Assembly (NCBI RefSeq): GCF_010731295.1
Contig: NZ_AP022579.1
Coordinates: forward strand, 5,022,001 to 5,086,000
DNA from: Mycolicibacterium boenickei
Lineage (GTDB): Bacteria > Actinomycetota > Actinomycetes > Mycobacteriales > Mycobacteriaceae
Reading direction: 5' to 3'
Length of the DNA stretch: 64,000 nt
Shown here: positions 36,983 through 45,517 of the stretch, piece after piece
How positions within the stretch are numbered: the first letter of the stretch is position 1
How the letters are laid out: each line of letters starts with the position of its first letter
Notes under the pieces: generated by a model
What the model was told of the DNA's origin: nothing
The model's input: the letters and a program-made list of their open reading frames with translations, nothing else
Databases searched by the model: none
Program-made: the position numbers and the translations under genes

Positions 36983-37702
36983 ATGAGCGACGACCGCAGC
37001 AGGGACGGCAGCACCGACACCCCGGCCGGATCGGACGGCGCGGGCCCACGCCGGGCCGAGGGCGGCCTCACCGACCGGCAACGGACGATTCTCGATGTCA
37101 TCCGGGCATCGGTGACCAGCCGCGGCTACCCGCCCAGCATCCGCGAGATCGGCGACGCGGTCGGCTTGACCTCGACGTCGTCGGTCGCCCATCAGCTGCG
37201 CACCTTGGAGCGCAAGGGCTACCTGCGGCGCGACCCCAACCGACCCCGCGCCGTCGACGTGCGCGGCGCCGACGATCCGGCGGCCGCGGTGGTGTCGACC
37301 GATGTGGCCGGCTCCGATGCACTGCCCGAGCCGACGTTCGTCCCGGTGCTCGGGCGGATCGCCGCGGGCGGGCCCATCCTGGCCGAGCAGGCCGTCGAGG
37401 ATGTCTTCCCGCTGCCTCGCGAACTGGTCGGCGAGGGCTCGCTGTTCCTGCTCAAGGTCGTCGGGGACTCGATGGTCGACGCCGCCATCTGCGACGGTGA
37501 CTGGGTGGTGGTGCGCCAGCAGAGCGTGGCCGACAACGGGGACATCGTGGCAGCCATGATCGACGGCGAAGCCACGGTCAAGACGTTCAAGCGGACCCGC
37601 GGTCAGGTCTGGCTCATGCCGCACAATCCGGCATACGACCCGATCCCGGGCAACGACGCGGCGGTGCTCGGCAAGGTCGTCACCGTGATCCGCAAGATCT
37701 GA
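36983..37702 (+). CDS. lexA: LexA SOS repressor
   Basis: 239 residues. Winged HTH (about 30-95; [23 protein letters not shown]), Ala128-Gly129 cleavage site in RIAAGGP, catalytic Ser163 (GDSMVDAAI) and Lys200 (ATVKTF). RecA filaments trigger self-cleavage and derepress the SOS regulon. The ATG at 36983 follows the -10 by 7 nt with no ribosome binding site, consistent with leaderless translation. An upstream in-frame stretch from 36773 is shadow. Divergent from chiZ, sharing an SOS-box-rich control region. Confidence 0.96.
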   Translation: MSDDRSRDGSTDTPAGSDGAGPRRAEGGLTDRQRTILDVIRASVTSRGYPPSIREIGDAVGLTSTSSVAHQLRTLERKGYLRRDPNRPRAVDVRGADDPAAAVVSTDVAGSDALPEPTFVPVLGRIAAGGPILAEQAVEDVFPLPRELVGEGSLFLLKVVGDSMVDAAICDGDWVVVRQQSVADNGDIVAAMIDGEATVKTFKRTRGQVWLMPHNPAYDPIPGNDAAVLGKVVTVIRKI

Positions 37703-37715
37703 CGAACCCAGACAA

Positions 37716-37745
37716 GACCCGGCCGCATCGAGATGTGGCCGGGTC
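37716..37745 (+). terminator. Hairpin after lexA
   Basis: 9-bp GC stem (37716-37724 with 37737-37745), whose inner bases can pair further, between convergent lexA and the LGFP-repeat gene. Confidence 0.65.
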
Positions 37746-37759
37746 CTTCCGACTCAAGT

Positions 37760-40111
37760 TCAGTCGGTGCGCACGAATCCGTTGGTGCGGGCGAATTCCT
37801 CACTGGCGAACCAGATCTCGGCCACCGCGTCGTCGTACTCACTGCTGTCGGGTGCCCAGTACCGGCCGGACTTCGTGTCGGCCTTGATCGGGTATCCCTC
37901 CGGCGCGCGGTTCGGGTCGTCCAGCGGCAGGTGGATCGCGGTGGCACTGGGGATCTCGTCGAGTTCGATGGCAGCATGGCGGCCGCTGTGGGACTCGCTG
38001 CCGTAGGCCTCGGCCTCGGTGATCACCCGGGTCGGCGCGGTGTCGACGTTGTCCTGATCGCTCGGCACAGCCAGGCCGCTCGGCACCGCCAGCCCGCCGA
38101 GGGCCGCGAACCCTTGCGGAGACGCGCCGCCCGCCGCACCACCGAACGCCGCGGTATCGGCCGCGTCGTCTGCGAGTTCCGCTTCGATCTCGTCCTCGGT
38201 GTCTTCGCCCTCGGCTACTTCCTCGAAGTCCGCATCGATCGGCGTGTTGAGATCGTCGTCCTCATCGAAATCGTCGTCGTCGAAGTCGTCCTCTTCGAAA
38301 TCGTCGTCCTCGTAATCGTCGTCGTCTTGATAGCCGTCGTCGTAATCCTCGAAGCCCCGTTCCGACTCCGGGCCGGCCAGCCGCGCGGCATCTTCCGGCG
38401 GCTCGTCGTCATCGTCCGGGGATCCGTACCCGCCGGACGGTCGGTGGGGAGCCGCCCACTGGCTCACCGGCATCGCGATATCGGTGGGACCGTCGTACGG
38501 CGACGCCGCGCCGCCGGCCGAGTCCTCACCCGCCTCGGCGAATCGCGCCGTCGTGGCTTCGCCGGCACCATAGGCGCTTGCGGGCGCGTAACTCGGCGCC
38601 TCGGCACCGCGGTCGTCCACGAACTCGTCGTCGTCGTATCCCCGCGATTCGTAGTGCGCCTCGTCGTAGCGGCCGTCGTCGTAGCGCGCTTCACCGGGCC
38701 CACCGTCGTAGTCGTCGTCGAACGGATCGTGGTCGAAGTCGTCATCGCCACCGCCCCTACGGCGGTGCCACAGTGCCGCTCCCACGATCAGACCTGCGAG
38801 CAGGAGCACCGGGATGACCGCGATCAGCCACCACCAGCTCCAATGCCAGGAGAACGGCTTCTTGGTATCCGCTGCCGACGGCTGGGGACCACCGGCATGA
38901 GGTTGCCCGACACCCGGAACCTGCAGCCCGCTCAACTCGGAAGCGAGTTTGGACGGCTCCGTGGTGAACTTGTTGGCCTCGCGGTCCCATGAGATCGCTC
39001 CCCCGCTGAACCGCTGGGTGATGACGGAGCCGTCTTCGGTCTGGTCGGCCATCGGAGCGCCCAGTGCGCCCTTGGCCCCGCCGAGCTTGTCCCAGGCCGC
39101 CTTCATGGCGCCACGCACGATCACTGCGCCGTAGTCGGGTGTCCAGAAGATGACGGGGTTGTCGGCCGCGGCGAAGGTGCTGATCCGGCTGTTCGGGCCG
39201 AGCCCGCCCTCGGCCTCGCTGGCGGTCGGGAAGCCCAGATCGCCTTCGGGGCCGCCGACGCTTTCGTACTTCTCCAGCAGTTGACCGGTGATCGCGTTGG
39301 CACCCGTGGCCTGGCTGTAGAAGATCTTGCCGCCCGCGTAGTTCTGGCCCAGCCCACCGTCGCCGACCGGGTACTGATCGCCGTCCTTGGCGCCCAGCGG
39401 ACCCATCGGCCCACCCGCGGCCCGGCGTGCCGCGGCGATCGCCGCCGCGGGATCCGACGGGACGTCCAGGCCGGCGAGTTGATCGGCCAGGTCCGGCGGC
39501 ACCGTGGTGAACGCCTTGGTCTTGCGGTTCCAGGAGATCTCACCGCCGGTGAACTTCTGGGAGATCACATCGCCGTCGAACGACTCGTCGTCGGACGGAA
39601 CGCCCAGCACTCCGGCAGAACCGCCGAGCTTGTCCCAGGCGGCGTTGATGGCGCCCCGGACCACCCGGGCACCGGTGGCCGGCGTCCAGAAGATGACCGG
39701 GTTGTCAGGCGCGCTCAACGTGGAGTTGCGGCTGTCGGGGGCACGTCCGGCGCCCTCGTCGATGGTGGGGAATCCCAGATCGCCGTCGGCCGCGCCGCCG
39801 AGGGACTCGTACTTGTCCAGAATCGCGCCCTGCATGAAATGCGCGCCGGTTGCCGGAGTGAAGAACATCTTGCCGCCGGCGAAGTTCTGCGCGAAGCCCG
39901 AACCCACCGCGTAGACGCCGCCCTGACGGGGACCCAGTGGCCCGCCGTCACCGCCGCTGGCCTCCCAGGCGGCGGTGACCGCCGCATCGGCATCCGATTC
40001 AGGGGTGGCCGACGCCACCGCCGGAACCGTCAAAGCAGCGACCACGAGTGCGAGCAGGCCGACCGCCAACCGCCACACGGCCGCGTTCAGCCTCGCTCCA
40101 GGCCTAGTCAT
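37760..40111 (-). CDS. LGFP-repeat membrane protein with acidic tail
   Basis: 783 residues from the ATG at 40111 (GGGGAGAG upstream). A longer frame to 40216 lacks a site. Signal peptide (about 1-35, ending VASA), then two copies of a three-unit LGFP-repeat module (about 55-205 and 235-385, offset 180 residues), in which each unit has GG-K/E-I-F-ATGA and GDLGFP/GVLGVP elements. One transmembrane helix (about 427-448) follows, then a roughly 190-residue Asp/Glu/Gly/Tyr-rich cytosolic stretch and a conserved C-terminal segment (AEIWFASEEFARTNGFVRTD). LGFP repeats occur in mycolic-acid cell-wall proteins such as corynebacterial PS1. Likely an envelope-anchoring protein. Confidence 0.85.
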   Translation of the reverse strand: MTRPGARLNAAVWRLAVGLLALVVAALTVPAVASATPESDADAAVTAAWEASGGDGGPLGPRQGGVYAVGSGFAQNFAGGKMFFTPATGAHFMQGAILDKYESLGGAADGDLGFPTIDEGAGRAPDSRNSTLSAPDNPVIFWTPATGARVVRGAINAAWDKLGGSAGVLGVPSDDESFDGDVISQKFTGGEISWNRKTKAFTTVPPDLADQLAGLDVPSDPAAAIAAARRAAGGPMGPLGAKDGDQYPVGDGGLGQNYAGGKIFYSQATGANAITGQLLEKYESVGGPEGDLGFPTASEAEGGLGPNSRISTFAAADNPVIFWTPDYGAVIVRGAMKAAWDKLGGAKGALGAPMADQTEDGSVITQRFSGGAISWDREANKFTTEPSKLASELSGLQVPGVGQPHAGGPQPSAADTKKPFSWHWSWWWLIAVIPVLLLAGLIVGAALWHRRRGGGDDDFDHDPFDDDYDGGPGEARYDDGRYDEAHYESRGYDDDEFVDDRGAEAPSYAPASAYGAGEATTARFAEAGEDSAGGAASPYDGPTDIAMPVSQWAAPHRPSGGYGSPDDDDEPPEDAARLAGPESERGFEDYDDGYQDDDDYEDDDFEEDDFDDDDFDEDDDLNTPIDADFEEVAEGEDTEDEIEAELADDAADTAAFGGAAGGASPQGFAALGGLAVPSGLAVPSDQDNVDTAPTRVITEAEAYGSESHSGRHAAIELDEIPSATAIHLPLDDPNRAPEGYPIKADTKSGRYWAPDSSEYDDAVAEIWFASEEFARTNGFVRTD

Positions 40112-40214
40112 GCGCTCTCCCCGCTCGTTCGGCAAAGTTTCCTCAGAAATGTCCCGCCCCGACAACTTTGCTTCAGCACGTGACGATAACCAAGGAACGT
40201 GGCCGATCATGACC

Positions 40215-40258
40215 AAAAAAGCCCCAATATCTGGGTCTGGCGACCCAGAATTGGGCTT
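40215..40258 (-). terminator. Intrinsic terminator with U-run after acyl-CoA dehydrogenase gene
   Basis: On the minus strand a stem with a perfect 7-bp core (40231-40237 with 40242-40248), extended by further pairing to 40221/40256, is followed by six Ts (complement of A-run 40215-40220). This is the classical form, uncommon in mycobacteria. Confidence 0.8.
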
Positions 40259-40301
40259 CTCGGGGCGTGATACCGGATGAATCCGGGGGTCGATCGGTCC
40301 G

Positions 40302-41462
40302 CTAGACCCCCAGACTGCGTCCGATGATCTCCTTCATGATCTCGGTCGTACCGCCGTAAATGGTCTGCACCCGGGCATCCAGGTAGGCCCGGGCAACCGG
40401 GTACTCCCGCATGTAGCCGTAGCCGCCGTGCAGCTGCAGGCAGCGGTCGATGAGCTCGACCTGCTTCTCGGTCGAGTACCACTTGGCCATCGCGGCCTGC
40501 TCGACGGTGAGCTTCTCGTCGAGGTGCAACCGGATGAACTCGTCGACCATCATCCGCACCACGGTGGCCTCGGTCGCCAGTTCGGCCAACAGGAACCGGC
40601 TGTTCTGGAAGCTGCCGATGGGCTTGCCGAACGCCTTGCGCTCCTTGGTGTACTGCACGGTCTGGTCCAGCACCGCCTCCATCGCCGCGGCGGCCATGAT
40701 GGCGATCGAGATGCGTTCCTGCGGCAGGTTCTGCATCAGGTAGACGAATCCCTGGCCTTCCTCGCCGAGCAGGTTCTCGACGGGGACCTTGACGTCGGTG
40801 AACGACAGCTCGGCGGTGTCCTGGGCGTCCAGGCCGATCTTGTCGAGGTGCCTGCCGCGCTCGAAGCCCTCCATGCCACGCTCCACGACCAGCAGCGAGA
40901 AGCCCAACGCGCCCTTCTCCGGGTCGGTCTGGGCGACGACGATCACCAGGTCGGAGTTGATGCCGTTGGTGATGAAGGTCTTCGACCCGTTGAGCACGTA
41001 GTGGTCGCCGTCGCGGACCGCACGGGTCTTGATGCCCTGCAGGTCGCTGCCCGTACCGGGTTCGGTCATTGCGATCGCCGTGATCGATTCACCGGTGCAG
41101 AACTTGGGCAGCCAGCGCTGCTTCTGCTCCTCGTTGGCCAGCCGCAGCAGATAGGGCGCGACGACGTCGTTGTGCAGGCTGAAGCCGATGCCGCTGTAGC
41201 GGCCGGCCACGGTCTCCTCGCAGACGATCGTGTTGTACCGGAAGTCGTCGTTACCGCCGCCGCCGTACTCCTCCGGCACGGCCATCCCGAGAAAGCCCTG
41301 CTTACCCGCCTCGAGCCAGACCCCGCGGTCGACGATCTTGTCCTTCTCCCACTGGTCGTGGAAGGGCGCGACATGCTTGTCGAGGAACGCCCGGTACGAC
41401 TCGCGGAACAGCTCGTGCTCCGGCTCGAACAACGTGCGGTCGTACTTCACAGCACTGCCCAT
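40302..41462 (-). CDS. Acyl-CoA dehydrogenase (FadE type)
   Basis: 386 residues. FAD-dependent first step of fatty-acid beta-oxidation. N-terminal helical part, GFLGMAVPEEYGGGG, middle beta domain AMTEPGTGSDLQGIKTRA and DKIGLDAQDTAELSFTDVKVP, and the C-terminal catalytic-Glu block IYGGTTEIMKEIIGRSLG (Glu near 377). Length and motifs are standard for the family. Many fadE paralogues exist, so no symbol is given. A divergent molybdoenzyme gene lies upstream. Confidence 0.93.
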   Translation of the reverse strand: MGSAVKYDRTLFEPEHELFRESYRAFLDKHVAPFHDQWEKDKIVDRGVWLEAGKQGFLGMAVPEEYGGGGNDDFRYNTIVCEETVAGRYSGIGFSLHNDVVAPYLLRLANEEQKQRWLPKFCTGESITAIAMTEPGTGSDLQGIKTRAVRDGDHYVLNGSKTFITNGINSDLVIVVAQTDPEKGALGFSLLVVERGMEGFERGRHLDKIGLDAQDTAELSFTDVKVPVENLLGEEGQGFVYLMQNLPQERISIAIMAAAAMEAVLDQTVQYTKERKAFGKPIGSFQNSRFLLAELATEATVVRMMVDEFIRLHLDEKLTVEQAAMAKWYSTEKQVELIDRCLQLHGGYGYMREYPVARAYLDARVQTIYGGTTEIMKEIIGRSLGV

Positions 41463-41551
41463 GGTGTGACCTCCGGTACTGGTTACGGATTTGGGGCCAA
41501 CCTATACCAACCGGGTGGTTGGTCAGTCCCGGGGAGGGGGCGTACCGCCCG

Positions 41552-41557
41552 TAAACT
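41552..41557 (+). promoter_or_regulatory. -10 element, leaderless start of molybdoenzyme gene
   Basis: TAAACT (TANNNT) 6 nt before the ATG at 41564, with no ribosome binding site. Confidence 0.45.
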
Positions 41558-41563
41558 CGGGCC

Positions 41564-43852
41564 ATGCCCCAGTCCCCCGCGAGCCTCGCGCACTGGGGCG
41601 CCTTCACCGCCGCCATCGCGGACGGAGACATCGCCGCCATCGCGCCGCGGGCCGACGACGCCGACCCGTCACCTTTGCTCGGCAACCTCCCCGGTTCGAT
41701 CCGGCACCGGTCCCGCATCGCCGGGCCCGCGGTCCGGCGCGGCTGGCTGCGGGACGGCCCCGGCCCGAGTACCGCGCGGGGCGCCGACGAGTACGTGGGA
41801 GTGTCCTGGGACGAGCTCACCGAATTGCTCGCCGACGAGCTGCGCCGGGTCGTCGACACATACGGCAACGAAGCGATCTACGGCGGCTCCTACGGCTGGT
41901 CCAGCGCCGGACGGTTCCACCATGCCCAGAGTCAGGTGCACCGCTTTCTGAAAATGCTTGGCGGCTATACGTTTTCCCGTCATTCCTACAGCCTGGGCGC
42001 GACCGGGGTGATCATGCCCCGGGTGGTCGGCACCCACGACGACCTGTTCAAACGGTCCACCGACTGGAACGTCATCGTCGAACACACCGACCTGCTGGTG
42101 TGTTTCGGCGGTGTCGCGCTGAAGAACACCGGCATCAATCACGGTGGTACCACGGCACATCCGGCCCGCGACGCGCTCCGGCGGATGCGTGACCGCGGCG
42201 GACAGATCGTATCCGTGAGCCCGCTGCGCGACGATGTCGACGGCGACTGCCAGTGGCTGGCCCCGGTCCCCGGCACCGACGTGGCGGTGATGCTCGCGCT
42301 GGCCTACGTCCTGGCCACCGAGGGCCTGGCCGATCTCGACTTTCTCGACACGCACTGCACCGGGTATCAGCGGTTCGAGCGGTACCTGCTGGGCCGCGAC
42401 GACGGCGTCGCCAAGAGCCCACAGTGGGCGTCGGCGCTCAGCGGCCTGCCTGCCGAGGAGCTGACCGCACTGGCCCGGCGGATGGCGGCCTCACGCACCC
42501 TGGTCACCGTCAGCTGGTCGCTGCAACGGGTCCGGCACGGCGAGCAGGCTCCGTGGATGGGGCTGACCCTGGCGGCGATGCTCGGCCAGATCGGCATCCC
42601 CGGAGGCGGTTTCGGGCACGGCTACGGGTCGATGAACGAGCCGGGGCTGCCGCCGTTGCGCTGCCCCCTGCCTGCTCTGCCACAGGGGCCCAACCCGGTG
42701 CAGACGTTCATCCCGGTCGCGGCGGTCACCGACATGTTGCTGCATCCAGGGCAGCCGTTCGACTACAACGGCCTGCAGCTGACCTACCCCGACATCAAGT
42801 GCGTGTACTGGGCCGGCGGCAATCCGTTCCATCACCACCAGAACATTCCCCGGCTGCGCCGGGCCCTGGCCCGGGTCGACACGATCGTGGTGCACGACCC
42901 GTACTGGACGGCGATGGCCAAACATGCCGACATCGTGGTGCCCTCGACCACCGCATACGAGCGCGAGGACTACTCGGGATCACGCAATGACCCGCTACTG
43001 GTGGCGATGCCCGCGCTGGCGCCGCCATATGCCGACTCGCGTGACGACTACACCACGTTCTCGGCGCTGGCCGAGCGGCTCGGTTTCGGTCTGCAGTTCA
43101 CCGAGGGCCGCACGGCGCGGCAGTGGCTGGTGCACATGTATGAAAAGTGGTCTGCCGGGCTGGATTTCGAGGTCCCCGAGTTCGACGAGTTCTGGGCCGC
43201 GGGAAGCGTCCGGCTACCCACCGAACCAGGACTGACGCTGCTCGCCGACTTCCGGGCCGACCCGATCGGACGCAGGCTGGGTACCCCGAGCGGTCGTATC
43301 GAGATCTTCTCCGCCGACATCGACCGATTCGGCTATGACGACTGCGCCGGCCATCCGCGGTGGTACGAGCCGACGGAGTGGCTCGGCGGAGCGCGGGCCC
43401 GCACGTATCCGCTGCATCTGCTGGCCAACCAGCCCGCGACCCGGCTGCACAGCCAACTCGACGGCGGTGCCACCAGCCAGGCGTCGAAAGTCCATGGGCG
43501 CGAACCGATCCGGATCAACCCGGAGGATGCGGCGGCACGCGGTCTCACTGACGGAGACGTGGTGCGGGTGTTCAATGACCGCGGCGCATGCCTGGCCGGC
43601 GTGGTGATCGACGATCGGCTGCGCCCGGCGGTGGTGCAGCTGTCGACCGGGGCCTGGTTCGATCCGGCCGCTCCGGCGGACCCCGATTCGATGTGCGTGC
43701 ACGGCAATCCCAACGTGCTCACCGAGGACATCGGCACCTCTTCGTTGGCCCGCGGTTGCACCGGGGCCCACGTTTTGGTGCAGGTGGAGAAGTACGACGG
43801 TGCGCTGCCGCCGGTGCGGGCACACGAGCCACCGGTGATCCGGCAACGCTGA
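41564..43852 (+). CDS. Molybdopterin-dependent oxidoreductase (biotin sulfoxide / TMAO reductase type)
   Basis: 762 residues of the DMSO-reductase superfamily, BisC/TorA branch. No N-terminal iron-sulfur cysteines and no twin-arginine signal, so it is probably cytoplasmic. The Mo-coordinating Ser lies in GGSYGWSSAGRFHHAQSQ-type motif (about 105-120). PPGGG-like GIPGGGFGHGYGSMNEPG and the C-terminal dinucleotide-binding segment (LLANQPATRLHSQLDGG, AWFDP, HGNPNVLTEDIGTSSLARGC) are typical. It would reduce an N- or S-oxide such as biotin sulfoxide or methionine sulfoxide (inference). Not adjacent to any Mo-cofactor gene. Confidence 0.87.
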   Translation: MPQSPASLAHWGAFTAAIADGDIAAIAPRADDADPSPLLGNLPGSIRHRSRIAGPAVRRGWLRDGPGPSTARGADEYVGVSWDELTELLADELRRVVDTYGNEAIYGGSYGWSSAGRFHHAQSQVHRFLKMLGGYTFSRHSYSLGATGVIMPRVVGTHDDLFKRSTDWNVIVEHTDLLVCFGGVALKNTGINHGGTTAHPARDALRRMRDRGGQIVSVSPLRDDVDGDCQWLAPVPGTDVAVMLALAYVLATEGLADLDFLDTHCTGYQRFERYLLGRDDGVAKSPQWASALSGLPAEELTALARRMAASRTLVTVSWSLQRVRHGEQAPWMGLTLAAMLGQIGIPGGGFGHGYGSMNEPGLPPLRCPLPALPQGPNPVQTFIPVAAVTDMLLHPGQPFDYNGLQLTYPDIKCVYWAGGNPFHHHQNIPRLRRALARVDTIVVHDPYWTAMAKHADIVVPSTTAYEREDYSGSRNDPLLVAMPALAPPYADSRDDYTTFSALAERLGFGLQFTEGRTARQWLVHMYEKWSAGLDFEVPEFDEFWAAGSVRLPTEPGLTLLADFRADPIGRRLGTPSGRIEIFSADIDRFGYDDCAGHPRWYEPTEWLGGARARTYPLHLLANQPATRLHSQLDGGATSQASKVHGREPIRINPEDAAARGLTDGDVVRVFNDRGACLAGVVIDDRLRPAVVQLSTGAWFDPAAPADPDSMCVHGNPNVLTEDIGTSSLARGCTGAHVLVQVEKYDGALPPVRAHEPPVIRQR

Positions 43853-43960
43853 AACCGTTGGGCGGTCACCACTTCGGCCGTTTGCCCGGTAGCGATTGCG
43901 TGCCGGTGCAAAGATCCCTTCAGCGCTGACGGTGGCGTCAGCAGAAGGAGATCCTGGCCG

Positions 43961-45499
43961 ATGCGATTCTCACCCCGTGCTGCTGCCAGGTCGCTGCTGG
44001 TCGCCGCTGTCGCGGTGTCCGGCTCTGCCGCGATCGGCGTCACCACGACGCTGACTGCCGAGGTGGTGCTTAGTGCGACGGTGCTGGTGGTTCCGGGCAC
44101 CGGCACCCCGAATCCGGCGTTGTCACCGAACTACGAGGACCACGCGGTCCAGTACTACGTGGCACCCGGCAGCACCTGCACCGACGTGACGTGCGTCGGC
44201 GTTCCCTACATCGCCCAGTTCTGGCCGTTCCCGTTCGCCGGGTGGGGCGGGCTCGAGGGCGCCAAGTGGAACGTCTCGGTGCAGAGCGGCGTCTCGAGTC
44301 TGGCCACCGCCTACGGTGCCCAGCTGACCCCGCCGGGTCCCGGACAGGAGCAGAACTACAACCCCGACCACGAGGTCGTGATCTTCGGCTATTCGCAGGG
44401 CGCCACCGTCGCGGGGATCTACAAGCGCGATCTCGCGTATCTCAACAACCCCGCCGACCCGACGTTGCCCAGCAACGTCTCATTCGTGTTGATCGGCAAC
44501 CCGAACCGGCCCAACGGCGGCTTGTTCGAGCGTCTCGCTGCGCTGGGCACCGTGCCCATTCTCGATGCGACATTCGGCAACCCGACGCCCACCGATACCG
44601 CGCCCGACGGGGTGATCAACACCGATGACATCGCGCTGCAGTACGACGGCGTCGCCGACGCACCGTCCTGGGTGCTCAATCCGCTGGCTCTGGCGAATGC
44701 TCTCGCCGGGTTCGAATACGTGCACGGCACCTATCTCGCCCCGAAAGGTGGTGACGAGGCCGGCGCGACACCGTATGGATACACGCCCGAGCAGGTGCAG
44801 GCCGCGGTCGCCAACGCCCAGGCAAACTGCTCGGAGGCCACCCACTGCCAAGTGCACGGCGACACCCGCTACATCACGCTGCCGGCGAAGTACCTGCCGC
44901 TCATGCAGCCGCTGATCGACCTCGGCGCGGCGACCGGGACCTCGGCCATCGTGATACCGCTGGTCGACCTGGTGTCACCGGCGATGCAGACGTTGATCGA
45001 AACCGGCTATGACCGTGGCGATTACGGCAACCCCACGCCATTCCAGCTGGTGCCCAGGGTCAACCCGGTGAAACTGGTCGGCGACCTCATCAACGACATC
45101 CCCGAGGGGATCGAGGCAGCGCGCAACCCCGGCCTCGACCCACTGCCGGGATGGACCGACCCGACCGAATCCGCCGATTCCGCCAAAGCGCAGGACACCG
45201 TGAAGGTTTCGGCCACCACCGCCGCCGCGGAACCCGAGACGCCCGAAGTCCCTGAGCTGCCCGTGTTGCCCAAGCTCAGCGTGCTCAAGGCGAACCCGCA
45301 GGCCAAGGCGACCACCGCGGCGGAAGACACATCGGTCACCGACACCAAAGGTCCCAAACTGCGGACCGGCGGAGCCCACCCGGTGCGTGAGGTGGCCAAG
45401 TCGATCCGCAGCACCGTGCGTAAGGCGCTCGGCGGACAGGACACCGGCAAGGAAAAGGCCAAGCCGTCCGGCGCCACCGAGAAGAAGCCCGCGGCCTGA
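43961..45499 (+). CDS. Secreted PE-PPE domain hydrolase
   Basis: 512 residues. Signal peptide (about 1-33), then the PE-PPE domain (VLVVPGTGTPNPA, PFPFAGWGG, VSVQSGV, nucleophile GYSQGA near 148), an alpha/beta serine-hydrolase fold that follows PE or PPE modules in other proteins but stands alone here. The C-terminal 110 residues are Ala/Lys/Pro-rich and disordered, perhaps for wall association. AGAAGGAG before the ATG. Likely an exported esterase acting on cell-envelope lipids. Confidence 0.87.
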   Translation: MRFSPRAAARSLLVAAVAVSGSAAIGVTTTLTAEVVLSATVLVVPGTGTPNPALSPNYEDHAVQYYVAPGSTCTDVTCVGVPYIAQFWPFPFAGWGGLEGAKWNVSVQSGVSSLATAYGAQLTPPGPGQEQNYNPDHEVVIFGYSQGATVAGIYKRDLAYLNNPADPTLPSNVSFVLIGNPNRPNGGLFERLAALGTVPILDATFGNPTPTDTAPDGVINTDDIALQYDGVADAPSWVLNPLALANALAGFEYVHGTYLAPKGGDEAGATPYGYTPEQVQAAVANAQANCSEATHCQVHGDTRYITLPAKYLPLMQPLIDLGAATGTSAIVIPLVDLVSPAMQTLIETGYDRGDYGNPTPFQLVPRVNPVKLVGDLINDIPEGIEAARNPGLDPLPGWTDPTESADSAKAQDTVKVSATTAAAEPETPEVPELPVLPKLSVLKANPQAKATTAAEDTSVTDTKGPKLRTGGAHPVREVAKSIRSTVRKALGGQDTGKEKAKPSGATEKKPAA

Positions 45500-45517
45500 G
45501 CTCCGGCCGGCAGGCGC

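Noticed and set aside
38215..38760. Short GTC/GTCGTC repeats resembling a tandem-repeat or CRISPR-like array
   Set aside because: They encode the Asp/Glu-rich tail of the LGFP protein on the minus strand. There are no constant repeats with unique spacers.
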